From: Candidatus Nitronauta litoralis
GTDB lineage: Bacteria > Nitrospinota > Nitrospinia > Nitrospinales > Nitrospinaceae
NCBI GenBank assembly: GCA_015698285.1
Contig: CP048685.1
Coordinates: 2,108,001 to 2,172,000 of the forward strand
Direction: 5' to 3'
Length of the DNA stretch: 64,000 nt
Both the position numbers and the translations under genes were made by a program. Under the pieces are notes generated by a model. That model was not told the origin of the DNA. It saw only the letters and a list, made by a program, of their open reading frames with translations, and ran no database searches. Shown piece by piece: positions 53,227-62,680 of the stretch (position 1 is the stretch's first letter; the number at the start of each line of letters is the position of its first letter).

Positions 53227-53519
53227 TTGGAGTTTGATTGGGAAGGATCCTGGAATCTTCCAGTTTTTATGAAATATCCAGTGAAATGGAGGGAAAAGGT
53301 GATTGAAACTGCTGGAATTATATCAAATTTCAGGCATAATAATCAGGGAAAATCGTGGCTGGCTTTTCGCTACTCGGCATTATATCCTGACGCCGGGAAC
53401 TCTCAGTTGTTCTTTGCAATATCAGGAAAACGAAATTGAGGTTGATTTTCCTGTTTTTCCCATTCTTCCCTTTTACTCACATTCGTAGTTCGTCTGAATT
53501 ACCGAATTAAAGCCTGATC

Positions 53520-55442
53520 ATGCGTTCGAATCCTCTCAGTATTTTTCTTTCAAAGCCACACCGGTCCTTCTTGCTGGTTTTGGACTTGGTGTTTTCTATT
53601 GCCGCTCTCTATCTGGCTTTTTTCCTCAGATTTGATGGGACCATACCGGAGGAAGATGTCGTTGTCTTCCAAACGGTGTTGCCCTTTCTGTTGATGTCGA
53701 GGGCTGTCTGTCTAATTTACCTGGGTTTTTATAACCGGTTCTGGGAATATTCGAGTCTGGAAGACTTGTTTCAGATTGTAAAAGGAGTGCTCCTCAGTTC
53801 GCTCGTCGCTGTTTCCGTTTTGTTTTTTTACAACCGCGCATTTCACATTCCGCGTTCGATTCTGGTTATTGAGGCAATCCTGGCTATCACCTTTCTCGGT
53901 GGTTCAAGAGTTTTCTGGAGGTTCTGGAAAGAACGAAAGAAGAAAATCGTCCAGTCTGCTTCAGGATGTAACACGCTGGTCATCGGGGCGGGAGATACTG
54001 GAGCCTACCTGCTCAAGTACCTTAAGAAATTTTCATCCCACTACCGTGTTTGCTGTTTTATCGACCGCGATCCTTCTAAATGGAACAGCCAGTTGATGGG
54101 GGTTCGGGTATTGGGAGGGATGGACAAGCTACCTGAGGTTATCCAGAACTACGAAATCAAGGAAGTGCTTGTTGCGATTAACCAGATTGATTCAGACGAG
54201 CTGAGTAAAATTGTCGGCCGCTGCCAGATGCTCGGTGTTAAATGCAAACTGGCCTCTTCCGTAAAAGACATATCCTCCCAGAATATCCATATCAACCAGA
54301 TTCGAAATGTTGAAATAAGTGACCTGCTGGGCCGGGACCCGGTGTCGCTGGATTTACAGGCCATTCAGGAAATGTTCCGCGGAAAAACGGTTCTTGTGAC
54401 CGGAGCGGGAGGGTCGATCGGGTCGGAGCTCTGCTCACAAATCCTCGAGTACCATCCGGATCGGCTCATCATGGTGGATAAAGGTGAAAATTATTTGTAT
54501 GACCTGAATCTCAAGGTCAGGTTGGAAACGCTGGGCACCAAGACTCATTGTGTGTTCTGCTCGGTAACGAATCAGAAGAAAATGGAAGCCGTGTTTCAGG
54601 AGTACCGCCCGGATATGGTATTTCATGCAGCTGCACATAAACACGTTCCTCTTATGGAGGAAAATGTGGATGAAGCCATTCACAATAATATCTTTGGAAC
54701 CCGTACCTGTGCTGAGCTTTCAGAGCGGTTTGGTGTTGAACGGTTTGTGCTGGTTTCAACTGATAAAGTGGTCAACCCGACCAGCATCATGGGAATGACC
54801 AAGAATATCTGTGAAAAAATCCTGCAGTTCAAATCTTCCAGCGAAGACACGCGTTTCATTACCGTTCGGTTTGGAAACGTCCTCGGCAGTAACGGCAGCG
54901 TGGTACGCCTGTTCAAGAGCCAGATTGAAAATGGCGGGCCGGTGACGGTCACTCATCCCGACATGGAGCGGTTCTTTATGTTGATTCCCGAGGCGGCGCA
55001 GTTGATATTGCAGGCGGCTTCGCTGGGGGAAGGGGGAGAGATTTTTCTTCTCGATATGGGTAAGCCAGTCAAAATTGTCGACTTGGCAAAGAGGATGATC
55101 CGATTGTCAGGGTTTATTCCTGGCAAGGATATGGAAATTCAGTATGTGGGATTGCGTCCGGGCGAAAAATTATATGAGGAACTGGTTGCCGATGGTGAAG
55201 AAGAGCGACCCACCAGCCATAAAAAAATCAAACGGGTACTGCCGCCCTGTCGGGCCGATCAGGAGTTTATGGAACGGATGACCCAACTCTGTGACGATGT
55301 GGGAACTGCGACTTTGGAAACACTGGAGTCTAATTTAAAAAGCCTGGTGAAAAGCAGTGGTTCACGGATTATGGAAACAGACCCGATCCTGCTTGGAGGT
55401 GATCCTTCATCGGGACTGGCTCCGGAAGAAAGCAAAGATTAA
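53520..55442 (+). CDS. Membrane UDP-GlcNAc 4,6-dehydratase, PglF/WbpM type
   Basis: This 640-residue protein has four N-terminal transmembrane helices, a CoA-binding-like Rossmann domain ('LVIGAGDTGAYLLKYL' near residue 155) and an SDR dehydratase domain ('VLVTGAGGSIGSELCSQIL' near residue 293). In the active site 'VSTDKVVNPTSIMGMTK' the usual Tyr of YxxxK is Met, as in the PglF/WbpM group. It makes a UDP-4-keto-6-deoxy sugar for N-acetylbacillosamine, QuiNAc or FucNAc type sugars. It is the only plus-strand gene between 31.3 and 62.6 kb. Confidence 0.9.
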   Translation: MRSNPLSIFLSKPHRSFLLVLDLVFSIAALYLAFFLRFDGTIPEEDVVVFQTVLPFLLMSRAVCLIYLGFYNRFWEYSSLEDLFQIVKGVLLSSLVAVSVLFFYNRAFHIPRSILVIEAILAITFLGGSRVFWRFWKERKKKIVQSASGCNTLVIGAGDTGAYLLKYLKKFSSHYRVCCFIDRDPSKWNSQLMGVRVLGGMDKLPEVIQNYEIKEVLVAINQIDSDELSKIVGRCQMLGVKCKLASSVKDISSQNIHINQIRNVEISDLLGRDPVSLDLQAIQEMFRGKTVLVTGAGGSIGSELCSQILEYHPDRLIMVDKGENYLYDLNLKVRLETLGTKTHCVFCSVTNQKKMEAVFQEYRPDMVFHAAAHKHVPLMEENVDEAIHNNIFGTRTCAELSERFGVERFVLVSTDKVVNPTSIMGMTKNICEKILQFKSSSEDTRFITVRFGNVLGSNGSVVRLFKSQIENGGPVTVTHPDMERFFMLIPEAAQLILQAASLGEGGEIFLLDMGKPVKIVDLAKRMIRLSGFIPGKDMEIQYVGLRPGEKLYEELVADGEEERPTSHKKIKRVLPPCRADQEFMERMTQLCDDVGTATLETLESNLKSLVKSSGSRIMETDPILLGGDPSSGLAPEESKD

Positions 55443-55479
55443 ACCTTTGTGTTCAAGCCCTCTCCTGTTTTAAAACAAG

Positions 55480-56157
55480 TCACTCCTTAAAACTGAATTT
55501 CTCAAGATAACCTTTAAATTTCGCCAACGTTACCTTTTCGGTTTCCTGGTTCATTCGCATATGGGGTTCTCCCACAGCAATGTCCTCAAATGGATTGACC
55601 GGTTTCTCGAAGAACTCCTGGAACCGTGCCGTCATATCGATTTCCAGCTCATAGTGCCTGCGTGCAAGACTTTCAATCGTGTCATTGGAAAATACAGGAG
55701 TTGGTTTGATTGAAATGATCTCCCCGGCATCGACCTTTTCATCAATGAAATGGAGACTGATGCCTAAAGGTTTTTGATCGTGGATGCTCCATTTGAAGGA
55801 GTCCAGTCCGCGGGAGGCCGGGATGACACCGGGGTGGCAGTTGATCGTCTTTTTTCCACGAATAAATTCTTCAGACAAAATACCCGCACCTAAAATCAGG
55901 TAATAGTCCAGTCCGCCGGGGATGTCGTGATCCTGGTCAATGGTCTGGTATCTTAAGCCAAATTTTCTTGCCATTTCCTCCGGATGCGCCCCAGCTTCTT
56001 GAAATGGACGGTGGACGATGATCGGTTTCCTGGGCTTTCTTGGTTTGAAGGGAAGCGCAAACAACTGGATCGATTGACAATCCATTTCGACCAAACGCAG
56101 CAATACCTGTTCAGTTTTTAGATGGGGAAAATTGTAGGTGATAATTCCAAGATTCAT
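55480..56157 (-). CDS. Formyltransferase-like protein
   Basis: This 225-residue protein has a formyltransferase domain similar to methionyl-tRNA formyltransferase, PurN and sugar N-formyltransferases: 'INCHPGVIPASRGLDSFKW' near residue 128 holds the Asn and His, and 'DEKVDAGEIISI' the Asp of the catalytic set. It is too short and too different to be Fmt. In a sugar locus, it is likely to formylate the amino group of a 4-amino-6-deoxy sugar. It converges with the PglF-type gene. Confidence 0.82.
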   Translation of the reverse strand: MNLGIITYNFPHLKTEQVLLRLVEMDCQSIQLFALPFKPRKPRKPIIVHRPFQEAGAHPEEMARKFGLRYQTIDQDHDIPGGLDYYLILGAGILSEEFIRGKKTINCHPGVIPASRGLDSFKWSIHDQKPLGISLHFIDEKVDAGEIISIKPTPVFSNDTIESLARRHYELEIDMTARFQEFFEKPVNPFEDIAVGEPHMRMNQETEKVTLAKFKGYLEKFSFKE

Positions 56158-56223
56158 GGAATGTTTATTCCCAGAGTTATCAGAAAAAGAAATTCGAAAC
56201 GAAGTAACGGCAAGCCCTGGTGC

Positions 56224-56239
56224 CCCGCCTGCAGGCGGG
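56224..56239. repeat. Perfect 16-base palindrome
   Basis: CCCGCCTGCAGGCGGG lies between the formyltransferase-like and Gfo/Idh/MocA genes, 12 bases from the latter's stop. No T-run follows it on the minus strand. It could be a REP-like element, a weak terminator, or a regulator's site. Confidence 0.45.
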
Positions 56240-56250
56240 CAGGTTGTTGC

Positions 56251-57228
56251 TCAACCTTTATCCAGAGCGGTCTGGCAGCGTTGTAAAACCGAAAGGACGC
56301 GTACCGCTTCTTCTCCAGTGGTGTAAAACGATTCCCCTTGTATGGCGTTCAGGAAAGTTTTGCACTCGTTCTTCAGCGGCTCTTCCCAAGTGTCTGTAAG
56401 GTCCACTGCTGTGCCCTCCTTCTTTTCCGGAACAGGAACGCCCTCGCGCCAGAGAATGTTATGTGGGTACACCATGATCTTTCGATCAACAGGGACCGTG
56501 TCGTCAAAGGTGACCATTTTACGGTCACCGACAATTACAAGCTTCTGTTCTTTAAACGGGTGTAACCACGAAACGAAAATGTGGGATGAAACCCCGCATG
56601 GAAACTTCATGTGTGTGATGGTGGTGTCTGCAATATTGGGATGCAATATATTGCTGCCTACGGCCCAGACGGAATCCGGTTCCTCGTGAACGAGAGACAG
56701 GATCACTGAAATGTCGTGTGGAGCAAACGACCATAAAATATTTTCCTCGCGACGGAATTTCCCTAATGCGAGCCTGTTCGAATAAATATATTGCAGACGC
56801 CCGAGTTCACCTTCGGCCAGCATTTGTTTGATTTTAATTATGGCTGAATGGTAATGGAGGATATGACCTACGAATAAAGTGCGTTTTTGTGTTTTCGCAA
56901 GTTCGGTTAGTTCTTGCCCCTCTTCAGCCGTTAGTGAAAGAGGCTTTTCAACAAACACATGCTTGCCTGCAAGCAGGGCATTTTTCGCCATTGAATAGTG
57001 ATGGACTGCCGGAGTGGCAATCGCGATGGCTTCGATTTCTTTTTGATTGAGAAGGTCAGTGAAAGAAGGAGTGATGGGAACCCCGGGATACATGTTGCTC
57101 TTCCGCGCAAAAATTTCTTCAGAAGGATCACAGATAACGCGCAGGACCCCGAGTTCGTTGAACACCCGTGCCAGGTTTTTCCCCCAGTAGCCGGCACCAA
57201 CCAACGCCAGGTTTATCGAAGAACTCAT
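56251..57228 (-). CDS. Gfo/Idh/MocA family oxidoreductase
   Basis: This 325-residue protein has an N-terminal Rossmann fold ('LALVGAGYWGKNLARVFNEL'), 'VFVEKPLSLTAEEGQEL' near residue 96 with the EKP catalytic Lys, and 'FVGHILHYHSAI' following. The C-terminal half is the usual open beta-sheet. It resembles the WlbA/WbpB group that oxidises UDP-sugar C3 in amino-sugar pathways, but that is only by context. It lies 93 bases after the formyltransferase-like start. Confidence 0.87.
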   Translation of the reverse strand: MSSSINLALVGAGYWGKNLARVFNELGVLRVICDPSEEIFARKSNMYPGVPITPSFTDLLNQKEIEAIAIATPAVHHYSMAKNALLAGKHVFVEKPLSLTAEEGQELTELAKTQKRTLFVGHILHYHSAIIKIKQMLAEGELGRLQYIYSNRLALGKFRREENILWSFAPHDISVILSLVHEEPDSVWAVGSNILHPNIADTTITHMKFPCGVSSHIFVSWLHPFKEQKLVIVGDRKMVTFDDTVPVDRKIMVYPHNILWREGVPVPEKKEGTAVDLTDTWEEPLKNECKTFLNAIQGESFYTTGEEAVRVLSVLQRCQTALDKG

Positions 57229-57455
57229 AAAAAATTACCGTATCAGGGTGATTGGAGAAAACTGCGCGCTAAAAGTTTCTAGTCGCCATCTTTAAATGTT
57301 GGCAAGGTGCTTTTAAGAAACAAATGGGCAACTTTGTGTTACGAATCAGATTATTTGTTTTGAGGTCTTTTAATCAATATAGCCAAATAAAGGCGGGGAA
57401 ACAACCGCATCTACTGGAATTGAGCCAAAATCCAAAAAACTGATGTGTGCGGATT

Positions 57456-58478
57456 TTAACCTGGGTTCATTTCTTTCAGGTAGTCCTGGATCTCGGGTTG
57501 GGACAGGAGCAGTTGTTCAATTTCTTCTACAGATAATTGACGCGCAACCTTCGATGAAAAATCGGCAAGGTCAGACCGGGCAGGCTCACCCTCTGTGAGG
57601 TATTTTTCGTAGTTCAGGTCACGGTTGTCCATTTTGATTCGATAAAAATCTCCCAGGTCTTCAGCTCGACTCAGTTCATCCTGATTGGCCAGAGTCTCGT
57701 GCATTTTTTCACTGTGCCGCATACCGATGATGTCCACAGGATTCTCAGCCTTGAACACCCGTTTTACAGCTTCGACAAGAGTGTTGAGGTCCGAGGCTGG
57801 CGCTTTGCGAATAAAAAGGTCGCCTTGTTGCCCCTTTGCGAATGCAAACTCCACAAGATGAATCGCATTTTCCAGTGTCATGAAAAACCGGGTCATGGTG
57901 GGTTCGGTTACCGTCAGGGGTTTTCCTTCGCGGATCTGTTTGATGAAAAGTGGAATGACGGATCCGCGCGAGTGAATCACGTTGCCGTATCGAACGCAGG
58001 TGATGATGGTGTCGTCTGATTTGAGTTCCCGGGATGCGGCCTGGGCCGTTTTTTCCATGAGGGCTTTACTCATCCCCATGGTATTGACTGGATAAACAGC
58101 TTTGTCGGTACTGAGACAGACCAGTGATTGGACCCGGTGCTCGACTGCCGATTGAATCACGTTTCGGCTTCCAAGGACATTGGTCTTCACGGCCTCCATC
58201 GGAAAAAATTCGCAAGAGGGGACTTGTTTCAAAGCCGCTGCGTGGAACACGAGATCGACCCCCCGCATGGCTTCATCGAGCGTTTGCTTTTCGCGAATAT
58301 CTCCAAGGAAGAATTTCAGGCGCGGATTGTTGAGGTCGGTTCGCATACCATCCTGCTTGTTTTCATCCCGACTGAAAATACGGATTTCCTGGCAATCTTT
58401 TTTCAGGAGGTAGTGCACCATCTGGTTGCCAAACGAACCGGTGCCACCCGTGATCAATACTGTTTTGCCTTTAAACAT
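57456..58478 (-). CDS. capE: UDP-GlcNAc 4,6-dehydratase/epimerase, CapE/WbjB-like
   Basis: This 340-residue SDR has 'VLITGGTGSFGNQMVHYLLKK' at the N-terminus, 'HAAALKQVPSCEFFPMEAVK', and 'LSTDKAVYPVNTMGMSKALME', in which the Tyr of YxxxK is Met, as in CapE. 'RYGNVIHSRGSVIP' and 'GMRHSEKMHETLAN' are conserved. It makes UDP-4-keto-6-deoxy-L-hexosamine, the first step toward UDP-L-FucNAc. It is in the same run as rmlD-like and capF-like. The ribosome site is AGGAGG. Confidence 0.87.
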   Translation of the reverse strand: MFKGKTVLITGGTGSFGNQMVHYLLKKDCQEIRIFSRDENKQDGMRTDLNNPRLKFFLGDIREKQTLDEAMRGVDLVFHAAALKQVPSCEFFPMEAVKTNVLGSRNVIQSAVEHRVQSLVCLSTDKAVYPVNTMGMSKALMEKTAQAASRELKSDDTIITCVRYGNVIHSRGSVIPLFIKQIREGKPLTVTEPTMTRFFMTLENAIHLVEFAFAKGQQGDLFIRKAPASDLNTLVEAVKRVFKAENPVDIIGMRHSEKMHETLANQDELSRAEDLGDFYRIKMDNRDLNYEKYLTEGEPARSDLADFSSKVARQLSVEEIEQLLLSQPEIQDYLKEMNPG

Positions 58479-58588
58479 TCTGGTCCTCCTGTGGGTGGCA
58501 TTTTAAAGATGGTATTACTTTCCTATCGAAAATCAGTTGATAGACCTTGATGGTTTTCTGGACGAGCACGAATTATTTTTCCAAAGGA

Positions 58589-59491
58589 TCAGGATTCCGG
58601 GTCCACAGACATGCAACTGGTTAACGCCTGTTTCCAGTCTGTTTGTGGAATTCCAAATGTACGGTTGAGTTTGGAGTTGTTCAATACAGAATATTTAGGC
58701 CGAACCGCCAGGGTCGGGTATTCGCTGGTCGGGATCGGATACAATGCGGGAGGTTTTTCTAGCTTAAGTATGTCAACAATGGCCTGAGTAAAACCAAACC
58801 ATGTTGTTTGTCCGCCAGAAGTCAGGTGATAGATCCCGGAAACACCGTTTATTTTTCCAATATTTTCATCCAGGCTTTTACCCAGGATTTTTTCGAGAGC
58901 TGTCACCGTCGTTTGGGCAATGGTGCGGCACCAGGTCGGAGCACCGTACTGGTCGTTGATTACTTTTAATTCGGGTTTTTCTTTGGCAAGTCGCATCATG
59001 GTTAGAAGAAAATTTTTCCCACGAATTCCATACACCCAACTCGTTCTAAAAATCAGGTGTGGGGCCTGGCTATTTTGAATAGCGAGGTCTCCCTCCAGCT
59101 TGGTGGCCCCGTATACACCCAACGGGCCGGTGGGATCTTCTTCTACATAGGGAGAAGTTTTCTCACCAGAGTAAACGTAGTCGGTCGAATAGTGGATCAA
59201 GGCCGCTCCTGAACGTTCTGCTTCTTCAGCCAGCAAAGCGGGAACCTCAGAATTTATTTGTCGCGCGGTATCCGGTTCTTCTTCAGCCTTGTCCACCTGG
59301 GTATAAGCTGCAGCGTTAATGATCAGGTTTGGTTTAATTTCACGAATGGTGGTCCTGACGTTGTCAAATTTGCGCAGGTCCAGATTGTGGAGGTCGTAGG
59401 AGCTTAAGCTGGATTTTGCGGCGAGCAAATTTTCCAGTTCAAATCCGACCTGCCCTTTACAGCCAATGAGCATGATTTTAGGCAATGCCAT
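58589..59491 (-). CDS. rmlD: dTDP-4-dehydrorhamnose reductase-like SDR
   Basis: This 300-residue SDR has 'IMLIGCKGQVGFELENLLAA' at the N-terminus, 'INAAAYTQVDKAEEEPD' near residue 58, and 'YSTDYVYSGEKTSPYVEEDP', then 'GVYGATKLEGD' with YxxxK. These are standard RmlD features. It is placed between the CapE and CapF genes, where an RmlD-like reductase is also part of L-PneNAc/L-FucNAc type sugar routes, so dTDP-rhamnose is likely but not certain. rmlC is at 15452. Confidence 0.87.
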   Translation of the reverse strand: MALPKIMLIGCKGQVGFELENLLAAKSSLSSYDLHNLDLRKFDNVRTTIREIKPNLIINAAAYTQVDKAEEEPDTARQINSEVPALLAEEAERSGAALIHYSTDYVYSGEKTSPYVEEDPTGPLGVYGATKLEGDLAIQNSQAPHLIFRTSWVYGIRGKNFLLTMMRLAKEKPELKVINDQYGAPTWCRTIAQTTVTALEKILGKSLDENIGKINGVSGIYHLTSGGQTTWFGFTQAIVDILKLEKPPALYPIPTSEYPTLAVRPKYSVLNNSKLNRTFGIPQTDWKQALTSCMSVDPES

Positions 59492-59512
59492 GGAAAAAAC
59501 CTCAATAAATAC

Positions 59513-60610
59513 TTAAACGATTTCCCGGACCGTGTCCGGTAGAGAAGGATCAAAAATTTCATTCGCCCAGAACAGGGTCATCAATTCGTCCTGGCCGCTG
59601 TTGATCAGATTATGGGTGTGCAGGGTGGGAATGTCCAGTACTTGTGGCTGGTCGCCATGAACTTCAAAACGTTTGACCTCGTCAGTGAACATGCGACGGA
59701 TGCAAATGGTGGCCGATCCTTTTAGAACGACGAAACGTTCAAACTTGCGGCAATGAAAATGGTTTCCCCGAGTCACTCCGGGTTTGGTGGTGGAAACATA
59801 AACCTGCCCACCATTGAGTTCTTTTACCAGTTCAAAAAGGTCGCCCCGGTTATCACTGTGTCGTGTGAGGTCAAGAGGAAAATGTTTTGGGTAAAGGTAT
59901 GACCGGTAAGTGTTGAATAATGCCAGGGTCAAGGGATCGCTCAGGTCGGGAACAATATTTTGCTGGTACGTTTCAGAAAGTTCAGTCAACTTGGCGAGCA
60001 GTTGGGATACCAGCATCTCTTCACCATCGACTACTTGCTGGGTGGAAGACATCGATCGCCCGGCGGCAAGCATGCGTTCAGCTACCTTTTGAGCGTGCAC
60101 CAGAAATAGAGGCTCATCATTTATGATTTGAGGTTTTTCGTTATTTGCAATTTGATGACAGAAAGTGTGAACAACGGAATTGTAAAAAGGTTTGCCGTGT
60201 TCCCCAAAGACATGAGGCAGGATCATATTGGTGAATAAGGCACCAGATTCCTTTGACCAATCTGCAAACCTTTCGGAACAATAACGCTTTGCATTGCCGT
60301 ATGCGGTATGCCGGTCCCGATGAATGGAAGAGGAAAAGACGAGATGAGGTTTGGCGCCAGTCCGGTTCAGCGCTTCGATCAAAAGCTTTGCAAGCTGCTT
60401 GTTTACGGAATCGATTTCCCCGGCTTCACCGCGATTCACCCCTGCAAGATGAATCAATATGTCGAGGTCAGAAACAAAGCTGTCCATCGATTCAGAGTTG
60501 AAAAATGTGGAGCGGTCTGCGAGAACTACGTTGAGTTCGTTTTGGGAGGCCAGGTGGCATCTGAGGTGCCAGCCAATTTGACCGCTTGCTCCTGTAATTC
60601 CGATTTTCAT
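59513..60610 (-). CDS. capF: CapF/WbjC-type reductase with cupin domain
   Basis: This 365-residue bifunctional enzyme has an N-terminal SDR ('IGITGASGQIGWHLRCHL', 'LIHLAGVNRGEAGEID') for 4-keto reduction, and a C-terminal cupin around residues 250-365 ('FPLDLTRHSDNRGDLFELVK', 'GVTRGNHFHCRKFERFVVLKG', 'LHTHNLINSGQDELMTLFW') that epimerises at C3. Together they give UDP-6-deoxy-L-talosamine. The last step, CapG/WbjD (2-epimerase), is not seen in the window. It precedes rmlD by 21 bases. Confidence 0.9.
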   Translation of the reverse strand: MKIGITGASGQIGWHLRCHLASQNELNVVLADRSTFFNSESMDSFVSDLDILIHLAGVNRGEAGEIDSVNKQLAKLLIEALNRTGAKPHLVFSSSIHRDRHTAYGNAKRYCSERFADWSKESGALFTNMILPHVFGEHGKPFYNSVVHTFCHQIANNEKPQIINDEPLFLVHAQKVAERMLAAGRSMSSTQQVVDGEEMLVSQLLAKLTELSETYQQNIVPDLSDPLTLALFNTYRSYLYPKHFPLDLTRHSDNRGDLFELVKELNGGQVYVSTTKPGVTRGNHFHCRKFERFVVLKGSATICIRRMFTDEVKRFEVHGDQPQVLDIPTLHTHNLINSGQDELMTLFWANEIFDPSLPDTVREIV

Positions 60611-60760
60611 TGGGTTTATTTGGGGTTGGGGTGGACGCTATTATCCATATCGAAATCCAGAGGAACAAACTTGATAAAAACCTTCAAATAACAATAAAAA
60701 GGTTGGCTGGGTTTATTGTACTGGATTGTCGAACCGATCAAAAGGCAGATGCTTTGAAGT

Positions 60761-62467
60761 TCATGGATTCAAAGATGCTTCCTTTTGTTTTTTCATCCTG
60801 ATCCGGTCAAATGCTTTCCGCAATAGATGCGGCTGGTTTCCAACCTGATAGTACCTCAGGTATTCATTCATAGCCCGGACGTAATCTCTTTCAACTTCAA
60901 ACAGCATTCCTCGAATCAGGATAGATTCTGGTAGAGGTACAACACCCTCTCTGGTTTGCTGCAGTGTGTGAATTGCTTTGTCTCGAAATACAGGGTCATG
61001 TGTTTTCTCATATAAGTGGGTATATAAATAGGCTCGGAACGTTAAAGGACGATCACAAAACGGGCAAAGTTCACCGGCTTCTTCAGTCATTTGAAATTTT
61101 TCTTCCATTGGTATTTCCGGTGACCTTGCCGCAACAAATTTTTGCGAATAGTTGAATGTGGTCCACAGAGTGCCAGTGCCAACTAAAACTATGGCGATGG
61201 AAAAAACAGTCCAGGTTTTTTTCAAGTCTTTGTTTGCTTTTTGTGGAAATCCTTTTGTGATTATTACTTGCGCGGCTCCAAAACAAATTGTCACCGTAAA
61301 TATAAAGTAAGGGGAAGGCCATATTGTTTCCACCAGGCCGTGTGTCAGAAAACCTGCCATCCCGATCATCAAGCCAAGGGCAAACACCGCTTCTGGTCCC
61401 TGGTTTTTAAGATAAACAGGAAACAGCCCCTTAAAAAACTTAAAGAATGCTGTAAGAAACAGGCACAACCCGATCAATCCCATACCGGCCAGTGTTTGGA
61501 GGTAAATACTATGGGCATGAGGTGGAGGCAACACAATTGGAGGAATGGCAGACGATAGGGGAAAATCTATTTTGTATGGAAACAGCAGGGAAAAGGTCCA
61601 GGGTCCCGAGCCGATAAAAGGATAGTCAGAAAAAATTTTCAGAGCACCGTCCCAAAACAATTGGCGGAAGAAAAAAGAAGATGTGGCTGCAGAAACCTCA
61701 GCAAAGGAAGAATCTTCCTGCCCGCTTCCAAAGTTTATGAATAGCAGGTGGAATAACAACCGGCCTGCCCCAAACCCGAGAGCCAATATACCGGCATTTT
61801 TTTTATTCTCGTTTTTAATCAATGCCCAAACCAGAAGGAACATGGCCACGCCTGCAGCAATATTGGCTCCACGAGAATTGGTAAATCCCAGTTGTGCCCA
61901 GATTAAAACGAACATGATCCAGGCAGTTATTTTTCGGGTTTTATCCTTTTCTGTAAGTAACAGGGTGGCAGCCATGAAAAGAGGAAACAGAAGATAGCCA
62001 CCACGAAAGTTGGAATTTATGAATACAAAATTGATAGTGACATTGACCATGGGAAAATAAGCCTGGAAAATCCAGCTCAACACACCTTGAAGTGCTGCGA
62101 TGGAGGTCAATAGCCAGAACAATCTTCTCACCTGTTCCAGAGTTTTAAGTGTCCGATGAAGAAATAATAAGAGGGCGATGCCGGTAATGTATTTCAAAAA
62201 AAACTGGAGGCTCATCTCGGGGCGGACTGAATAGAAAAAACCGATCATTCCCCAGAAGAAAAATAGGGCCAGCCAGATAGATCCTGCAAAATCAGGTAAT
62301 ATCTCTTCCTTTTTCTGTTTTTGCTCCAGAAGGCAAAACAAAAGGCAGGACAGAGCCAGGAAAAGAAACAAGCAGGTGATTTCAAGTTGGTCAAATGGAA
62401 CGTGAATGGAGCCCACGCCGATGGTGTGGAGAGCGATCAAAAAGAGGGAAAAGATAAAGCCGCTCAT
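60761..62467 (-). CDS. O-antigen ligase/polymerase family protein
   Basis: This 568-residue inner-membrane protein has about 10-12 hydrophobic helices. The large periplasmic loop with 'DYPFIGSGPWTFSLLFPYK' near residue 283, and the 'PHAHSIYLQTLAGMGLIGL' motif, are typical of the Wzy/WaaL family (O-antigen ligase or polymerase). The C-terminal ~150 residues form a soluble helical tail. It would join glycan units in the periplasm. Confidence 0.88.
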   Translation of the reverse strand: MSGFIFSLFLIALHTIGVGSIHVPFDQLEITCLFLFLALSCLLFCLLEQKQKKEEILPDFAGSIWLALFFFWGMIGFFYSVRPEMSLQFFLKYITGIALLLFLHRTLKTLEQVRRLFWLLTSIAALQGVLSWIFQAYFPMVNVTINFVFINSNFRGGYLLFPLFMAATLLLTEKDKTRKITAWIMFVLIWAQLGFTNSRGANIAAGVAMFLLVWALIKNENKKNAGILALGFGAGRLLFHLLFINFGSGQEDSSFAEVSAATSSFFFRQLFWDGALKIFSDYPFIGSGPWTFSLLFPYKIDFPLSSAIPPIVLPPPHAHSIYLQTLAGMGLIGLCLFLTAFFKFFKGLFPVYLKNQGPEAVFALGLMIGMAGFLTHGLVETIWPSPYFIFTVTICFGAAQVIITKGFPQKANKDLKKTWTVFSIAIVLVGTGTLWTTFNYSQKFVAARSPEIPMEEKFQMTEEAGELCPFCDRPLTFRAYLYTHLYEKTHDPVFRDKAIHTLQQTREGVVPLPESILIRGMLFEVERDYVRAMNEYLRYYQVGNQPHLLRKAFDRIRMKKQKEASLNP

Positions 62468-62680
62468 GGGCGTGGAGGAAGAAATTAGAAAAAGGTGCTG
62501 GTTACCCTGGGAAGGCGACGACTGCCAACGAGTATAGCTAATATTAAATCCCGTTTACAGGAAATAAAGGGAACCGTACCTTTGACGGAAGGTGTTGTTG
62601 TGTTAGAATTTTGGTAATTCTGCCACTCTTGTTGGTGGCAATGCCACCAATTCTTCTCCACTTTTTCCCATTCCAGATTG

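Noticed and set aside
53227-53519. Short frames between the epimerase and PglF-type genes
   Set aside because: Two frames of 60-70 codons lie in the divergent gap but lack ribosome sites and family features. They look like promoter DNA.
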